A DNA stretch of 33,950 bases, taken from assembly GCA_023436825.1 (NCBI GenBank), contig JAEZHS010000765.1:1-33950 (forward strand), written 5' to 3'. A model generated the notes under the pieces. It was not told the origin of the DNA. It made no database searches and was given only the letters and a program-made list of their open reading frames with translations. A program made the translations under genes and the position numbers. Position 1 is the first letter of the stretch; each line of letters begins with the position of its first letter. The stretch is from Pseudomonadota bacterium (GTDB lineage: Bacteria; Pseudomonadota; Alphaproteobacteria; Reyranellales; Reyranellaceae). Positions 8,608 through 16,799 of this stretch are shown here, piece after piece.

Positions 8608-9354
8608 TTAGCGTTCCTGGCCGAGGAAGCTCATCAGGAACTGGAACAGGTTCACGAAGTCAAGGTAGAGGCTGAGCGCGCCGAAGATCGCGACCTTCTC
8701 CGCAACCTCCGAGCCCCAAGCGTCGGCATACTGTTCCTTGATCTTCTGGGTATCGTAGGCGATCAGGCCCGAGAAGATCAGGACGCCGGCGACCGAGATG
8801 ATGAAGCTCATCGTGCCCGACGGCCAGAACATGCTCACCAGGCTGGCCAGGATCAGGCCGATCAAGCCCATGAACAGGAACTTGCCCATCGCCGTCAGGT
8901 CGCGCTTGGTGGTGTAGCCGTAGAGGCTGAGCGCACCGAAGGCAGCCGCCGTGATGAAGAAGGTGCGGGCGACCGAAGCGCCGGTATAGCGGAACAGCAG
9001 CAGCGACAGGCTGACGCCCATCAAGGCCGTGACCGCCCAGTAGACGGCCTGCACCGCGCCGACGCTCATCGCCTGGGCGCGGAACGAGACCAGCAGTAAC
9101 AGGCCGAGCGGCGCGAAGATCGCGACCCAGCCCAGCACGTTCAGGCCGACGACACGAGTGCCCTGGACCTGGAAGAACAGGGCGGCAAGTTCGCTGAAGT
9201 TGAACAGCGCAAACGCCACGATGCCCGACAGCGCCAGGCCCGAGGCCATGTAGTTGTAGACACGCACCATGTGGGCGCGCAGGCCGACATCGAATGCCGC
9301 CTGGTCGGCAACCGTGCCGTTGCGGCCAAAGGTGCTGAAGTTGGTATTTGCCAT
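8608..9354 (-). CDS. Bax inhibitor-1/YccA family membrane protein
   Basis: A 248-residue, seven-helix membrane protein. The N-terminal VGLRAHMVRVYNYMASGLAL is the signature opening of the BI-1/YccA/TMBIM family. The block SGLIAYDTQKIKEQYAD and the C-terminal SLYLDFVNLFQFLMSFLG carry the conserved aspartates of the pH-sensitive calcium-leak channel fold. In bacteria the role is less clear: E. coli YccA modulates FtsH, and BsYetJ leaks Ca2+. GGAGG lies about 10 nt before the ATG. The 136-bp upstream region (9355-9490) is AT-rich around 9440-9480 and probably holds the promoter. Confidence 0.93.
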   Translation of the reverse strand: MANTNFSTFGRNGTVADQAAFDVGLRAHMVRVYNYMASGLALSGIVAFALFNFSELAALFFQVQGTRVVGLNVLGWVAIFAPLGLLLLVSFRAQAMSVGAVQAVYWAVTALMGVSLSLLLFRYTGASVARTFFITAAAFGALSLYGYTTKRDLTAMGKFLFMGLIGLILASLVSMFWPSGTMSFIISVAGVLIFSGLIAYDTQKIKEQYADAWGSEVAEKVAIFGALSLYLDFVNLFQFLMSFLGQER

Positions 9355-9490
9355 GTGGTCCTAGCCTCCAGAGGGGCCTCATTGCCGAGCCCCTTCGAGC
9401 GGGTAATTTGGGGTCTCAGACGGTGTGAATCAAGCACCTAAACGCTTTGTAATTGTTATGGTTACTTTCAGTTAACGAGAGTCTTCCTGC

Positions 9491-12007
9491 CTATTCATTG
9501 CGCAACAACGCGAGCGGTCTTTGCCGTAAAGCCGCCAAAGTGCCGGCCAGGCCGAACGCCAGAGTGAGGGCCATCGCGCCCACCGCCACCAGCACCGCCA
9601 CGGTCGGCAGGAAAGTCCAATCGAGGCCCATCAACCGGCGCACGACGAGATAGGCGCCGAGGGTACCCACGCCCAGCGCCGCCAACGCCGTGGCGAGCCC
9701 CAGTGCCGCGAACTCCCAGGCGAAGATGCCGGCGATACGGGCACGCGTGGCGCCAAGCACTTTCATCACGACAGCTTCATGCACCCGGCGCTGCTGGGTC
9801 GCCAGCATGGCTCCGGCCAGCACCAGCACGCCCGCCAGGATGCTCAGAAAGCCGATGACGCGGCTCGCCAGCCCGATGTTGCCGAGCACGCTCGCGGCCG
9901 TCTCGATGGCGTCGCGGATGCGCACCACGGTGACGTTGGGGAACTGGTCGGTGACGGTCTTGAAGATCGCATCCTCTGCTTCGGGCGTCGCCTTGACGGT
10001 GGCGAGGAAGGTATGTGGCGCCTTGTCCAGAAGCCCGGGCGAGTAGACGAACACGAAGTTGATGGCGAGCGTCGTCCATTCGATGCGCCGGAGTGAGGCG
10101 ATCTTGGCGTCGATGTCGCGGCCCAGCACGTTCACCGTGATGGTGTCGCCCAGCCCCAGGCCGAACTGGCGCGCCAAGTTCTCGTCGAACGACAGGAGCT
10201 GCGGCCCGCGATAGTCCGCCGGCCACCATTCGCCGGCGACGATACGCGAGCCCTCCGGTGGCGTTGCCGAATAGGTGACGCCACGGTCGCCATCGACCGC
10301 CCAGCGTGCATCGGACGGCACGGCGATCTCATTCACCGGCTTGCCGCCGATCTTGACGATGCGGCCGCGCAGCGACGGCACCTTCTCCAGATGTCCGGCA
10401 CCCGGGATGTCGGCGAGTGCCTTCTCGAAGGCCGGCATCTGGGTCGACTGGATGTCGACGAAGAAGAAGGCCGGCGCATCGCTCGGAATACGCTTGGTGA
10501 TCTGTTCGCGGAGATTGCCCTCGATCAAGGCGGTGGCCACCAGCACGGTGAGCCCCAGTCCCAGCGACAGCATGACGATCGGCGTGGGCGCTCCCGGCCG
10601 GTGCAGGTTGGCGAGCGCCAGCCGCAGCCCTGCGAGCCTGGGCTTGCCGGCCCGCGCCGCAAGCCACATCAGGGCTCGCGCCAGCAGCGGGAAGGCGTTG
10701 AAGGCGCCGATCGCGCCCAGCACGAACCAGCCGGCGATGCGCCGGCTCTCGGCCGTAAAAATGGTGAAGGCGGCGAGCGCCAGCGCCACGGCGCCGATCA
10801 GCAGCGCATCGCGCCAGACCAGGCTGCCGCCCTGGACGACCACGCCCCGCATCAGCGTGGCCGCCGACACGCGGCGGGCGCGCAGCAGCGGCATCAGGGC
10901 GAACAGCAGCGAGACCAGGAGGCCGAAGATCGCGGCGACGGTGAGCGGCCAGGCATAGAGCGCCACCCGTGCCCGCACCGGCAGGACATCGGCGATCACG
11001 GACTGGGCGACGAAGGGCAGGCCGGCGCCGACCACCAGGCCGGCCACGACGCCGACCAATGCCAGCGCCGAGAGCTGGATGAGATAGGTCGAGAAGACCA
11101 GGCGCTCGGGCGCCCCCAGGCACTTCAGCGTGGCGATGGTGCGCAGCCGGCCGGCGAGGAAGCTGGAGATGGCATTGCCCACGCCCACGCCGCCGACCAG
11201 CAGCGAGGAAAGCCCGATCAGGCCGATGAACTGCGTCAGCCGGTCGAGCCAGAAACGGATGCCACCACCCGCCTCGGCGAGCCCCCTCACCCGCCAGCCG
11301 GCGTTGGGGAAGCGGTCTTTCAGGGCGTCGATCACGGCGACGTCGGAGATGCCCTGCGGCAGGCGCAGGCGATATTCGAAGTTCAACAGACTGCCGGGCT
11401 GCACCAGCCCAGACGCCGACACTGCCTCGTAGGGGATCATGAGACGCGGGCCGAGGCTTGCGAAGGCATTCAGCCCGCGGTCGGGCTCGCGGACGATGAT
11501 GCCGCGCACCTCGAGGGTAACGTCGCCCACCTTCACGCGCTCGCCCAGCGCCGTGTTCATGCGGCGCAGCGCCGATTCCTCGACAACCGCGCCCCATACA
11601 CCGTTCTTTTCGGCGAGCGCATCCGCCAGCGTCATGCCGTCCTTGAGCTCGATGCCGCCATAGAGCGGATAGCCCCGCTCGACCGCCTTGAGCTGCACCA
11701 GCGTCGCCCGCCCATCCGGCTTGATCGGCCGCGCCATGGCGCGACTGTCGATCCAGCGCACGAGCTCGCCGCGCGACTTCATGTAGTCGATCTGCTCGGG
11801 CGTGGCCTCGCGGTAGAGCAGCGAGATGGCGACGTCGCCGCTCAGGATCTCGCGGGCGTCGGCGCGCAAGCCTTCCTCGACGGCGCGACTGAAGGACAGG
11901 ATGGCCGCGATCGCCGCCACGCCCAGCCCCAGGCAAGCGATGAACAGGCGAAAGCCGCCGAGCCCGCTGCGCATCTCGCGCCGCGCGAGGCGGAAGGCGA
12001 GGTTCAT
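9491..12007 (-). CDS. FtsX-like ABC exporter permease (YbbP type)
   Basis: An 838-residue permease with about ten membrane helices in the two-MacB/FtsX-unit layout of E. coli YbbP (about 800). It begins LAFRLARREMRSGLGGFRLF, followed by the first helix and a large periplasmic domain. Its start overlaps the ATPase stop by 4 bp (ATGA), so translation is coupled and no Shine-Dalgarno is needed. With the ATPase it should form a type VII ABC complex acting from the inner membrane. The conserved tesA neighbourhood suggests a link to lipids or envelope, but the substrate is unknown. Confidence 0.92.
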   Translation of the reverse strand: MNLAFRLARREMRSGLGGFRLFIACLGLGVAAIAAILSFSRAVEEGLRADAREILSGDVAISLLYREATPEQIDYMKSRGELVRWIDSRAMARPIKPDGRATLVQLKAVERGYPLYGGIELKDGMTLADALAEKNGVWGAVVEESALRRMNTALGERVKVGDVTLEVRGIIVREPDRGLNAFASLGPRLMIPYEAVSASGLVQPGSLLNFEYRLRLPQGISDVAVIDALKDRFPNAGWRVRGLAEAGGGIRFWLDRLTQFIGLIGLSSLLVGGVGVGNAISSFLAGRLRTIATLKCLGAPERLVFSTYLIQLSALALVGVVAGLVVGAGLPFVAQSVIADVLPVRARVALYAWPLTVAAIFGLLVSLLFALMPLLRARRVSAATLMRGVVVQGGSLVWRDALLIGAVALALAAFTIFTAESRRIAGWFVLGAIGAFNAFPLLARALMWLAARAGKPRLAGLRLALANLHRPGAPTPIVMLSLGLGLTVLVATALIEGNLREQITKRIPSDAPAFFFVDIQSTQMPAFEKALADIPGAGHLEKVPSLRGRIVKIGGKPVNEIAVPSDARWAVDGDRGVTYSATPPEGSRIVAGEWWPADYRGPQLLSFDENLARQFGLGLGDTITVNVLGRDIDAKIASLRRIEWTTLAINFVFVYSPGLLDKAPHTFLATVKATPEAEDAIFKTVTDQFPNVTVVRIRDAIETAASVLGNIGLASRVIGFLSILAGVLVLAGAMLATQQRRVHEAVVMKVLGATRARIAGIFAWEFAALGLATALAALGVGTLGAYLVVRRLMGLDWTFLPTVAVLVAVGAMALTLAFGLAGTLAALRQRPLALLRNE

Positions 12008-12726
12008 TGTGCAGCGAGCGCGGTGGGCGTGCGCTCGTCGCCGACCACCAGGCCGTCGGCGATGCGCAGGACGCGATCGCAGCGCTCGGCCAGCGCCATG
12101 TCGTGGGTGATCAGGATGAGCGTCGTGCCGTCGGCGCGCGACAGCTCGAACAGCAGGTCCATGACCTGCTTGCCGGTGGCGCCGTCGAGATTGCCGGTCG
12201 GCTCGTCGGCCAGCAGGAGCTTGGGTCGGCTGACGAAGGCGCGGGCAACGGCGACGCGCAGCTGCTCGCCGCCGGAAAGCTGCGCGGGATAGTGGCCGAT
12301 GCGATGGCCGAGCCCGACGCGCTTCAGCGCCGCCTCGGCGAGTTCGAAGGCGTCGGAGCGGCCGGCGAACTCGAGCGGCAGCGCCACGTTCTCGTGCGCC
12401 GTCATGGTCGGGATGAGATGGAAGCCTTGGAAGACGATGCCGATGTGGTCGCGCCTGAGGCGCGCCCGGGCGTCGTCGTCGAGCGGCCCGAGATCGCGGC
12501 CCGCGACCTCGACGCGGCCCGAGCTGGCGCGCTCCAGCCCTCCCGCTACCATCATCAGGCTCGACTTGCCGGCGCCGGACGGGCCGACGACGGCCGCAAT
12601 TTCGCCAACGGCAATGTCGAGAGTGACGCCGCGCAGGATATTGACCATGCCGGCATCGCTTGCCATGTCGAGGTGGACATCCGAGAGCCGGACAATGGGT
12701 TCGCGGGCGTGGGACGGGGCGGTCAA
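12004..12726 (-). CDS. ABC exporter ATPase (YbbA type)
   Basis: A 240-residue ATPase of the LolD/MacB-like group. Walker A is GPSGAGKS (48-55), the Q-loop is VFQGFH, the signature is LSGGEQLRVAVARAF, Walker B is LLLADEPTGNLD and the H-loop is ITHDM. The signature has Leu where most relatives have Gln. No ATG gives a complete N-terminus, because the first ones fall inside the beta sheet. The TTG at 12726 has GGAG 5 nt upstream and gives a normal length. The frame is open further upstream, but that would run through tesA. It is divergent from tesA with only 21 bp between starts, so the promoters must overlap coding DNA. Confidence 0.92.
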   Translation of the reverse strand: MTAPSHAREPIVRLSDVHLDMASDAGMVNILRGVTLDIAVGEIAAVVGPSGAGKSSLMMVAGGLERASSGRVEVAGRDLGPLDDDARARLRRDHIGIVFQGFHLIPTMTAHENVALPLEFAGRSDAFELAEAALKRVGLGHRIGHYPAQLSGGEQLRVAVARAFVSRPKLLLADEPTGNLDGATGKQVMDLLFELSRADGTTLILITHDMALAERCDRVLRIADGLVVGDERTPTALAAQ

Positions 12727-12747
12727 GCGGGCTCCGGAAGAGAGAGC

Positions 12748-13473
12748 ATGAATTTCAGGACTGGATATGGTCGTTTTGCGGCAGCGGTCAATTCGTTGCT
12801 GATTGCGATTTTGTGGCTTTGTTGCCTGTTCCTCGGCGCCCCCCTTGGCGCCAATGCACAAACCGCGCCTGAGGTCGCCATAAAGCTCGCCATTCTGGGC
12901 GACAGCCTAGCGGCGGGCTACGGCGTCAGCCCGGCCCAGGCGATGCCGGCCAGGCTCGAGGCCGCGCTCAAAAAGGCAGGCCGCAACGTCACTGTCATCA
13001 ATCATGGCGTGTCGGGCGACACGACCGCGGGCGGCTTGCAGCGCATCGACTGGATGTTGGCCGACAAGCCCGACATCGTCATGGTCGAGCTCGGCGCCAA
13101 CGATGCCCTGCGGGCCACCGATCCCGCCGTGACCGAGAAGAACCTCGATGCCATCGTCGCCAAGCTCAAGGAGGCTGGCATCACGGTGTGGCTGGCGGGC
13201 ATGCTGGCGCCGCGCAACTACGGGCCGGAATACGCCAAGCAGTTCGACGGCCTCTACAAGCGCGTGGCCGACAAGCACGGCGTGCCGCTCTACGCCTTCT
13301 TCCTCGACGGCGTGGCGCAGGATCCGGCGCTCAACCAGGGCGACGGAATCCATCCCAACCCCAAGGGCGTCGACGTGATCGTCGAGCGCATCCTGCCTTT
13401 CGTGACCAAGAACCTGGACGACCACTCCGCGTCTGCCCATGCCCCGCCTGTTCGTCGCCCTGCCCGTCCCTGA
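12748..13473 (+). CDS. tesA: SGNH/GDSL arylesterase, TesA-like
   Basis: A 241-residue exported hydrolase. A signal peptide with a hydrophobic core (about 17-33) ends near ANAQ-TA. The SGNH catalytic blocks are present: LAILGDSLAAGYG with Ser53, NHGVSGDTT with the oxyanion Gly90, ELGANDALR with Asn118, and GDGIHPNPKG with Asp199 and His202. TesA is a periplasmic thioesterase/lysophospholipase/arylesterase. GGAAGAGAG just before the ATG at 12748 supports the start. Divergence from an ABC ATPase/permease pair is the same arrangement as tesA-ybbA-ybbP in E. coli. The 3' end overlaps thpR by 35 bp in another frame. Confidence 0.95.
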   Translation: MNFRTGYGRFAAAVNSLLIAILWLCCLFLGAPLGANAQTAPEVAIKLAILGDSLAAGYGVSPAQAMPARLEAALKKAGRNVTVINHGVSGDTTAGGLQRIDWMLADKPDIVMVELGANDALRATDPAVTEKNLDAIVAKLKEAGITVWLAGMLAPRNYGPEYAKQFDGLYKRVADKHGVPLYAFFLDGVAQDPALNQGDGIHPNPKGVDVIVERILPFVTKNLDDHSASAHAPPVRRPARP

Positions 13474-13984
13474 AGAGATCGCCGACGACCTTGCAGCGCT
13501 GCAGTCGGGCGTGCCCGACGCGCGCTGGGTTCCGGCGGAGAACTTCCACGTCACGCTGTGCTTCGCGGGCGAGGTGCAGGGCGGCATCATGCGCGATCTC
13601 GAGGAGGAGCTGTCCGACATCGCCGGACCGCCGTTCTCGGTCGCCGTCGCGGGCGTCGAACAGTTCTCGAGCGGCAAGCAGCCGCGTGCCCTGGTCGCCA
13701 CCGTCGAGAAGAGCGACCGGCTCGACTGGCTGCAGCAGAAGGTCTCGACCGTGGCGCGCAACTGCGGCATCGAGGTCGAGCGACGCAAGTTCCGCCCGCA
13801 CGTGACCTTGGCGCGCTTCGGCAACGGCGCGGAGACCGGGCACCATCTGGCGCAGTTCATGGCGAGCCACTCGACCTTCAAGGCCGGTCCGTGGATTGCC
13901 GACCACTTTGCTCTCTATTCCAGCCGCAGCGGCCGCTCGGGCTCGATCTATACCGAAGAGGCGGCGTACGGGCTGACATTCTGA
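13439..13984 (+). CDS. thpR: RNA 2',3'-cyclic phosphodiesterase ThpR
   Basis: A 181-residue member of the 2H phosphoesterase (LigT-like) family. The two H-x-T-x catalytic motifs are FHVTLCF (His37, Thr39) and PHVTLARF (His121, Thr123). Family enzymes open 2',3'-cyclic phosphate ends of RNA to 2'-phosphates. The start MPRLFVALPVPEE is canonical and lies inside the tesA 3' end, so the genes are probably cotranscribed and perhaps coupled. No Shine-Dalgarno is obvious. The C-terminal segment SSRSGRSGSIYTEE is repeated as an isolated fragment at 28462-28509. Confidence 0.94.
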   Translation: MPRLFVALPVPEEIADDLAALQSGVPDARWVPAENFHVTLCFAGEVQGGIMRDLEEELSDIAGPPFSVAVAGVEQFSSGKQPRALVATVEKSDRLDWLQQKVSTVARNCGIEVERRKFRPHVTLARFGNGAETGHHLAQFMASHSTFKAGPWIADHFALYSSRSGRSGSIYTEEAAYGLTF

Positions 13985-14239
13985 GACGGCGACGCCGGGC
14001 ATCAATGGCACGGGCACTCGCAGGGAGGATCGACGTAGGCGACGCGGCCGATGTCGTACTCGACGGCCAACGCCTCCCAGCGTCCGGTGCGGCAGATGAT
14101 CCATTGCGACGTGTTTCCCTTCGGGCCAATTCTCGAGGCGGCGAAGATGGTGTCGTGCCATCTCCTCGTTCCCGGTAACGATAGTCGTCAACTCAAAATA
14201 ACTGTCGTTCCGCTAACGTCGAAACGAAAGGATTTTGGC
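13914..14239. repeat. Repeat copy A: collapsed copy of the element at 28462-30289
   Basis: Four blocks match copy B in the same order. thpR 3' end: 13914-13961 vs 28462-28509 (45 of 48 identical by eye). Small-gene tail: 13999-14118 vs 28520-28644, with 14041-14100 identical to 28568-28627 over 60 bp. A 14-mer CGGGCCAATTCTCG: 14122-14135 vs 30010-30023. Upstream region: 14161-14239 vs 30191-30289 (16 of 19, then about 75 percent). Copy A is 326 bp and copy B is 1.83 kb, so copy A has lost most of both genes. Confidence 0.8.
14002..14180 (-). pseudogene. Remnant of a paralogue of the small membrane gene at 28523
   Basis: Read from the minus strand, the last codons give IICRTGRWEALAVEYDIGR and then VAYVDPPCECPCH before a stop at 14002. 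The gene at 28523-29002 has the same run and then ends differently. The open frame reaches back about 60 codons to a stop but has no plausible start codon or ribosome site. Relative to the other copy it carries one extra G near 14101, just upstream of the identical 60 bp. Further upstream it runs into sequence matching the 5' end of the toxin-like gene (14122-14135). I read it as a scar, not a gene, though a short expressed peptide cannot be excluded. Confidence 0.65.
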
Positions 14240-14257
14240 GACCGTGGAGCGCCAAAA
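14233..14257. repeat. Perfect 8-bp hairpin at the edge of repeat copy A
   Basis: TTTTGGCG (14233-14240) and CGCCAAAA (14250-14257) flank a 9-nt loop. The left arm begins in the block shared with copy B; the right arm lies outside it. It could act as a terminator in either direction or mark the element end. The next 75 bp hold no gene I can see. Confidence 0.45.
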
Positions 14258-14332
14258 CTCCGCATGACGCACACTCCCCAGTGCCCCGCCGACGGTGTGC
14301 AAGATTCAAAGGGAAGCGCTCTACAACCGACC

Positions 14333-14364
14333 ATTCAGGACGCGACGCTCACTGACGCCTGAAT
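14333..14364 (-). terminator. Possible terminator after the TPR gene
   Basis: ATTCAGG (14333-14339) and CCTGAAT (14358-14364) pair, and the loop can pair further (GCGTC with GACGC). It lies 44 bp beyond the stop of the TPR gene on the minus strand. There is no T run, so a Rho-independent role is uncertain. Confidence 0.3.
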
Positions 14365-14407
14365 CGAGATCAGGAAAGACACAAATGACGGCGCCACTCG
14401 CCATCCG

Positions 14408-15151
14408 CTATCGGAGATCCTGTAAACGGACTCCGATTTTGGCCATGTCGTCTGCAATGTCGGGCTTTAGCGCCTGCGCTGCGACCATGTCCCCATCACC
14501 GCCCCGCAAGTCGCCTTTCATGTGCTTGGCAAAGCCTCTGCCGAAGAGCGCATAGGCGTCGTCGGGAGTCGCTCTCAGCTTCAAATTGTAATCCGCAATT
14601 GCCGCCTCATAGTGCCTGAGCTTCAGATGGATGAAGGCGCGCGATCCGAACGCGCCGGGATTGTTGGGTTTTAGGCGTAGCGCCTCGCTGCAATCCGCCA
14701 ACGCCTGCTCGAACTGATTCAAGCTTCCTCTTGCGAAGCATCGGTTACTGAATGCAAACGGACTGGTCGGATTGAGTCTGATTGCCTCGTCAAAGTCCAG
14801 AATGGCGCGCTCATAGCGAGCAAGAGCAGTATATGTGGTGCCCCGACTATTGAACGCATCGGCATCCAGGGGATTGATCCTCACGGCTTCATCATAGTCC
14901 TCGAGCGCCCTGGCATAGTCGCCCGTATCGTCATACGCGTTGCCCCGGTTCTTGAAGGCTGTAGCGAGATCTCCCCGGTCTGCCAGTCCTCGAGCGATGA
15001 CGGCGGAGCAACTCACAATTACGTGCTCCGGCAGGCTCTCTGTGTAGCACCTCTTGAAAAGCTGATCGTAGTCTTCCGGGCGCACCACCTCGGCAATACC
15101 CGCCGACAGGGCACTCACCAACAAAGCCAGGCTCGCGGACCTCGGAAACAT
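14408..15151 (-). CDS. Exported tetratricopeptide-repeat protein
   Basis: A 247-residue protein. The first 20 residues (FPRSASLALLVSALSAGIA) look like a signal peptide. From about residue 62 there are four to five TPR units, seen in AFKNRGNAYDDTGDYARALE, then AFNSRGTTYTALARYERAIL, AFSNRCFARGSLNQFEQALA and AFGSRAFIHLKLRHYEAAIA. TPR arrays are protein-binding scaffolds and no catalytic motif is present. An N-terminal segment with Cys residues (KRCYTESLPEHVIVSCSAVI) may form a disulfide. The gene diverges from the universal stress gene. The intervening 166 bp holds one good and one near FixK-type box, so joint control is possible. Confidence 0.85.
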   Translation of the reverse strand: MFPRSASLALLVSALSAGIAEVVRPEDYDQLFKRCYTESLPEHVIVSCSAVIARGLADRGDLATAFKNRGNAYDDTGDYARALEDYDEAVRINPLDADAFNSRGTTYTALARYERAILDFDEAIRLNPTSPFAFSNRCFARGSLNQFEQALADCSEALRLKPNNPGAFGSRAFIHLKLRHYEAAIADYNLKLRATPDDAYALFGRGFAKHMKGDLRGGDGDMVAAQALKPDIADDMAKIGVRLQDLR

Positions 15152-15185
15152 CCAGCAAACATGTCGTATCGATCACCAACCGGAG

Positions 15186-15199
15186 ATGATCTGGATCAA
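15186..15199. promoter_or_regulatory. Near-match FixK/FNR-type box
   Basis: ATGATCTGGATCAA differs from TTGAT-N4-ATCAA only at the first base and keeps the TGAT/ATCA palindrome. It is 35 bp from the TPR start codon and 119 bp from the universal stress protein start. It is less certain than the perfect box at 15247. Confidence 0.4.
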
Positions 15200-15246
15200 A
15201 GAAAGCCCGCTATCCAATCGACCTGACGACAGGCACCGCTGCGGTT

Positions 15247-15260
15247 TTGACCTGGGTCAA
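15247..15260. promoter_or_regulatory. FixK/FNR-type operator upstream of the universal stress gene
   Basis: TTGACCTGGGTCAA is a perfect TTGAC-N4-GTCAA palindrome. Its centre is 64 bp before the ATG at 15318. An activator bound at -41.5 would place the transcript start about 23 bp before the gene, which fits. The E-x-x-S-R helix of the regulator at 25374 is of the type that reads TTGA half-sites. Confidence 0.75.
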
Positions 15261-15317
15261 AGTCGGCCGGCGTCAGTTGCGCCATCCTGCGCGACGCCAC
15301 GACGATAGGAGGCGGCC

Positions 15318-16154
15318 ATGGGCTACAAGACCATCCTGGTGCACTGCGATGCCGATCCAACCGTTGCGCACAGAATTGCCATCGCGGTCGGGCTGGCCAA
15401 GCGCAATGATGCCCATCTCATCGGCGTGCACATCCAGGAGCCGTTCGAAGCGCCGCCCATGCTCGCTGGGGCCGCGGCCATGGGCAACTTGTTCGCCGTC
15501 TTCGAAGAGACGGCGAAGGCGAACCTGGCGGCCGCGAAGGCATCCTTTGCCAAGGCCGTGAAGGGCACAGAGTTGAAGACGGAATGGCGGTCCGAGGACG
15601 GCTATGCGGAGGCACGACTGGCCGTCCATGCGCGTTACGCCGACCTCATGGTGCTCGGCCAATCCAATCCTGGCGCGCCGTCTTTCGTGCCGCTCGACCT
15701 GCCTGAAACCATGGCCCTGTCGACCGGCCGGCCGATACTGGTGGTGCCGCACGCCGGCGCGCCGGCAGAGTGTGGCAAGACCGTCATGCTGGGTTGGAAT
15801 GCAAGCCGCGAGAGCGCCCGTGCGGCCTCGGATGCGTTGCCGCTTTTCCAGGCCGCCTCCAAGGTCATCGTTCTCTGCGTGGATCCCCGCTCGTCCAATT
15901 ATGGCCACGGCGCGGAGCCGGGCGCCGATGTCGCGGCATGGCTGGCGCGGCATGGCGTCAAGGTGACGGTGCAGCGCGACGTGGCCTCCGACTCAGATGT
16001 CGGCAAGGTGATCCTGTCGCGCGCCGCCGACCACGAGGTCGACCTGGTCGTGATGGGCTTGTACGGCCATTCCCGGGTGCGCGAGATGGTGCTGGGCGGC
16101 GCGAGCCGCACCCTGCTCGCCAGCATGACGGTGCCTGTTTTCATGTCGCACTGA
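15318..16154 (+). CDS. Tandem universal stress protein
   Basis: A 278-residue cytoplasmic protein with two Usp domains (about 1-140 and 148-278). The first starts YKTILVHCDADPTVAHRI and ends GRPILVVPHAGAP. The second has the ATP-binding signature GLYGHSRVREMVLGGASRTL, matching G-2x-G-9x-G-[ST], while the first lacks a clear version. Known family role: nucleotide-binding proteins that promote survival in starvation or oxygen limitation. AGGAGG lies 5 nt before the ATG. A perfect FixK-type box lies upstream. The gene is convergent with the CBS gene at 16223. Confidence 0.93.
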   Translation: MGYKTILVHCDADPTVAHRIAIAVGLAKRNDAHLIGVHIQEPFEAPPMLAGAAAMGNLFAVFEETAKANLAAAKASFAKAVKGTELKTEWRSEDGYAEARLAVHARYADLMVLGQSNPGAPSFVPLDLPETMALSTGRPILVVPHAGAPAECGKTVMLGWNASRESARAASDALPLFQAASKVIVLCVDPRSSNYGHGAEPGADVAAWLARHGVKVTVQRDVASDSDVGKVILSRAADHEVDLVVMGLYGHSRVREMVLGGASRTLLASMTVPVFMSH

Positions 16155-16222
16155 GGGGTATCGCGGCGTGCAATCTCAACGACGACCGCCCCTCGTCGCA
16201 TCCCTGAAAGGCGCCGGCCGTT

Positions 16223-16642
16223 TCAACGCAGGTGCTCCCAGAGATCGCATTCCTCATCGTCGGGGTTCAGCTCCAGCCCCCTGAAGTCACCGCGGGAAAC
16301 CAGGCCGACAATTCCGCCATTCTTGACCAGCGGCGCGTGTCGAAAGCCACCCTCCGCCATCAGGCGCAAGGCGTCGACCGCGGTCTGATCAGGCAACATT
16401 GTCTTGGGATCCCGCGTCATGACCTCGGCGAGGCGGGTGCTGTGCGGGTCGCGTCGTTGCGCCAGGACCCGGCACACCGCATCGCGACCGGTGAAGATTC
16501 CGACCAGTCGGCCGGCATCTCCCGTCACCAGCACCGCTCCCGCCTGACGAACACGCATCTGGTCGCAGGCGTCCATCACGCTGGCCGCCTCGTCCATCAT
16601 GATCGGATGATGGTGCAGGGTTACGACGGAGAATTTTCGCAT
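16223..16642 (-). CDS. CBS-domain pair protein
   Basis: A 139-residue protein made almost entirely of two CBS domains. The first covers about 5-60 (LHHHPIMMDEAASVMDACDQ to GRLVGIFTGRDAV) and the second about 72-125 (VMTRDPKTMLPDQTAVDALR to GIVGLVSRGDF). The pair should form a Bateman module that binds AMP, ATP or a similar nucleotide and reports energy state. Two ATGs are adjacent (16645 and 16642). GGAGG lies 2 nt before the first and 5 nt before the second, so I chose 16642. It is divergent from the cytochrome c gene and shares the palindrome at 16702-16715. Confidence 0.9.
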   Translation of the reverse strand: MRKFSVVTLHHHPIMMDEAASVMDACDQMRVRQAGAVLVTGDAGRLVGIFTGRDAVCRVLAQRRDPHSTRLAEVMTRDPKTMLPDQTAVDALRLMAEGGFRHAPLVKNGGIVGLVSRGDFRGLELNPDDEECDLWEHLR

Positions 16643-16701
16643 CATGCCCTCCGTGGAACGGTCAGCCGTAGGCATGCTGCGCGCTTTTTGCCGTCGCGGG
16701 C

Positions 16702-16715
16702 TTGATCAGGATCAA
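16702..16715. promoter_or_regulatory. FixK/FNR-type operator between CBS and cytochrome c genes
   Basis: TTGATCAGGATCAA is a perfect TTGAT-N4-ATCAA box, the classical FNR consensus. Its centre is 66 bp from the CBS start at 16642 and 91 bp from the cytochrome start at 16800. One symmetric site could activate both divergent genes. Confidence 0.78.
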
Positions 16716-16799
16716 CGCCTGACCGGCAAGGACGGCTTATTCTTTGAGCCTGCCGCCTCGACCCGGCCAACGGGCGCGTTCAACATCGGGAGCGAACCC

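Noticed and set aside
10391..12292. A 633-codon open frame opposite the ABC permease
   Set aside because: It is rich in Gln, Arg, His and Asp with no domain, and runs across the permease/ATPase boundary. It is a shadow.
16153..16194. A terminator between the universal stress and CBS genes (GAGGGG with CCCCTC)
   Set aside because: Only a 6-bp stem with a 30-nt loop and no T run. Too weak to list.
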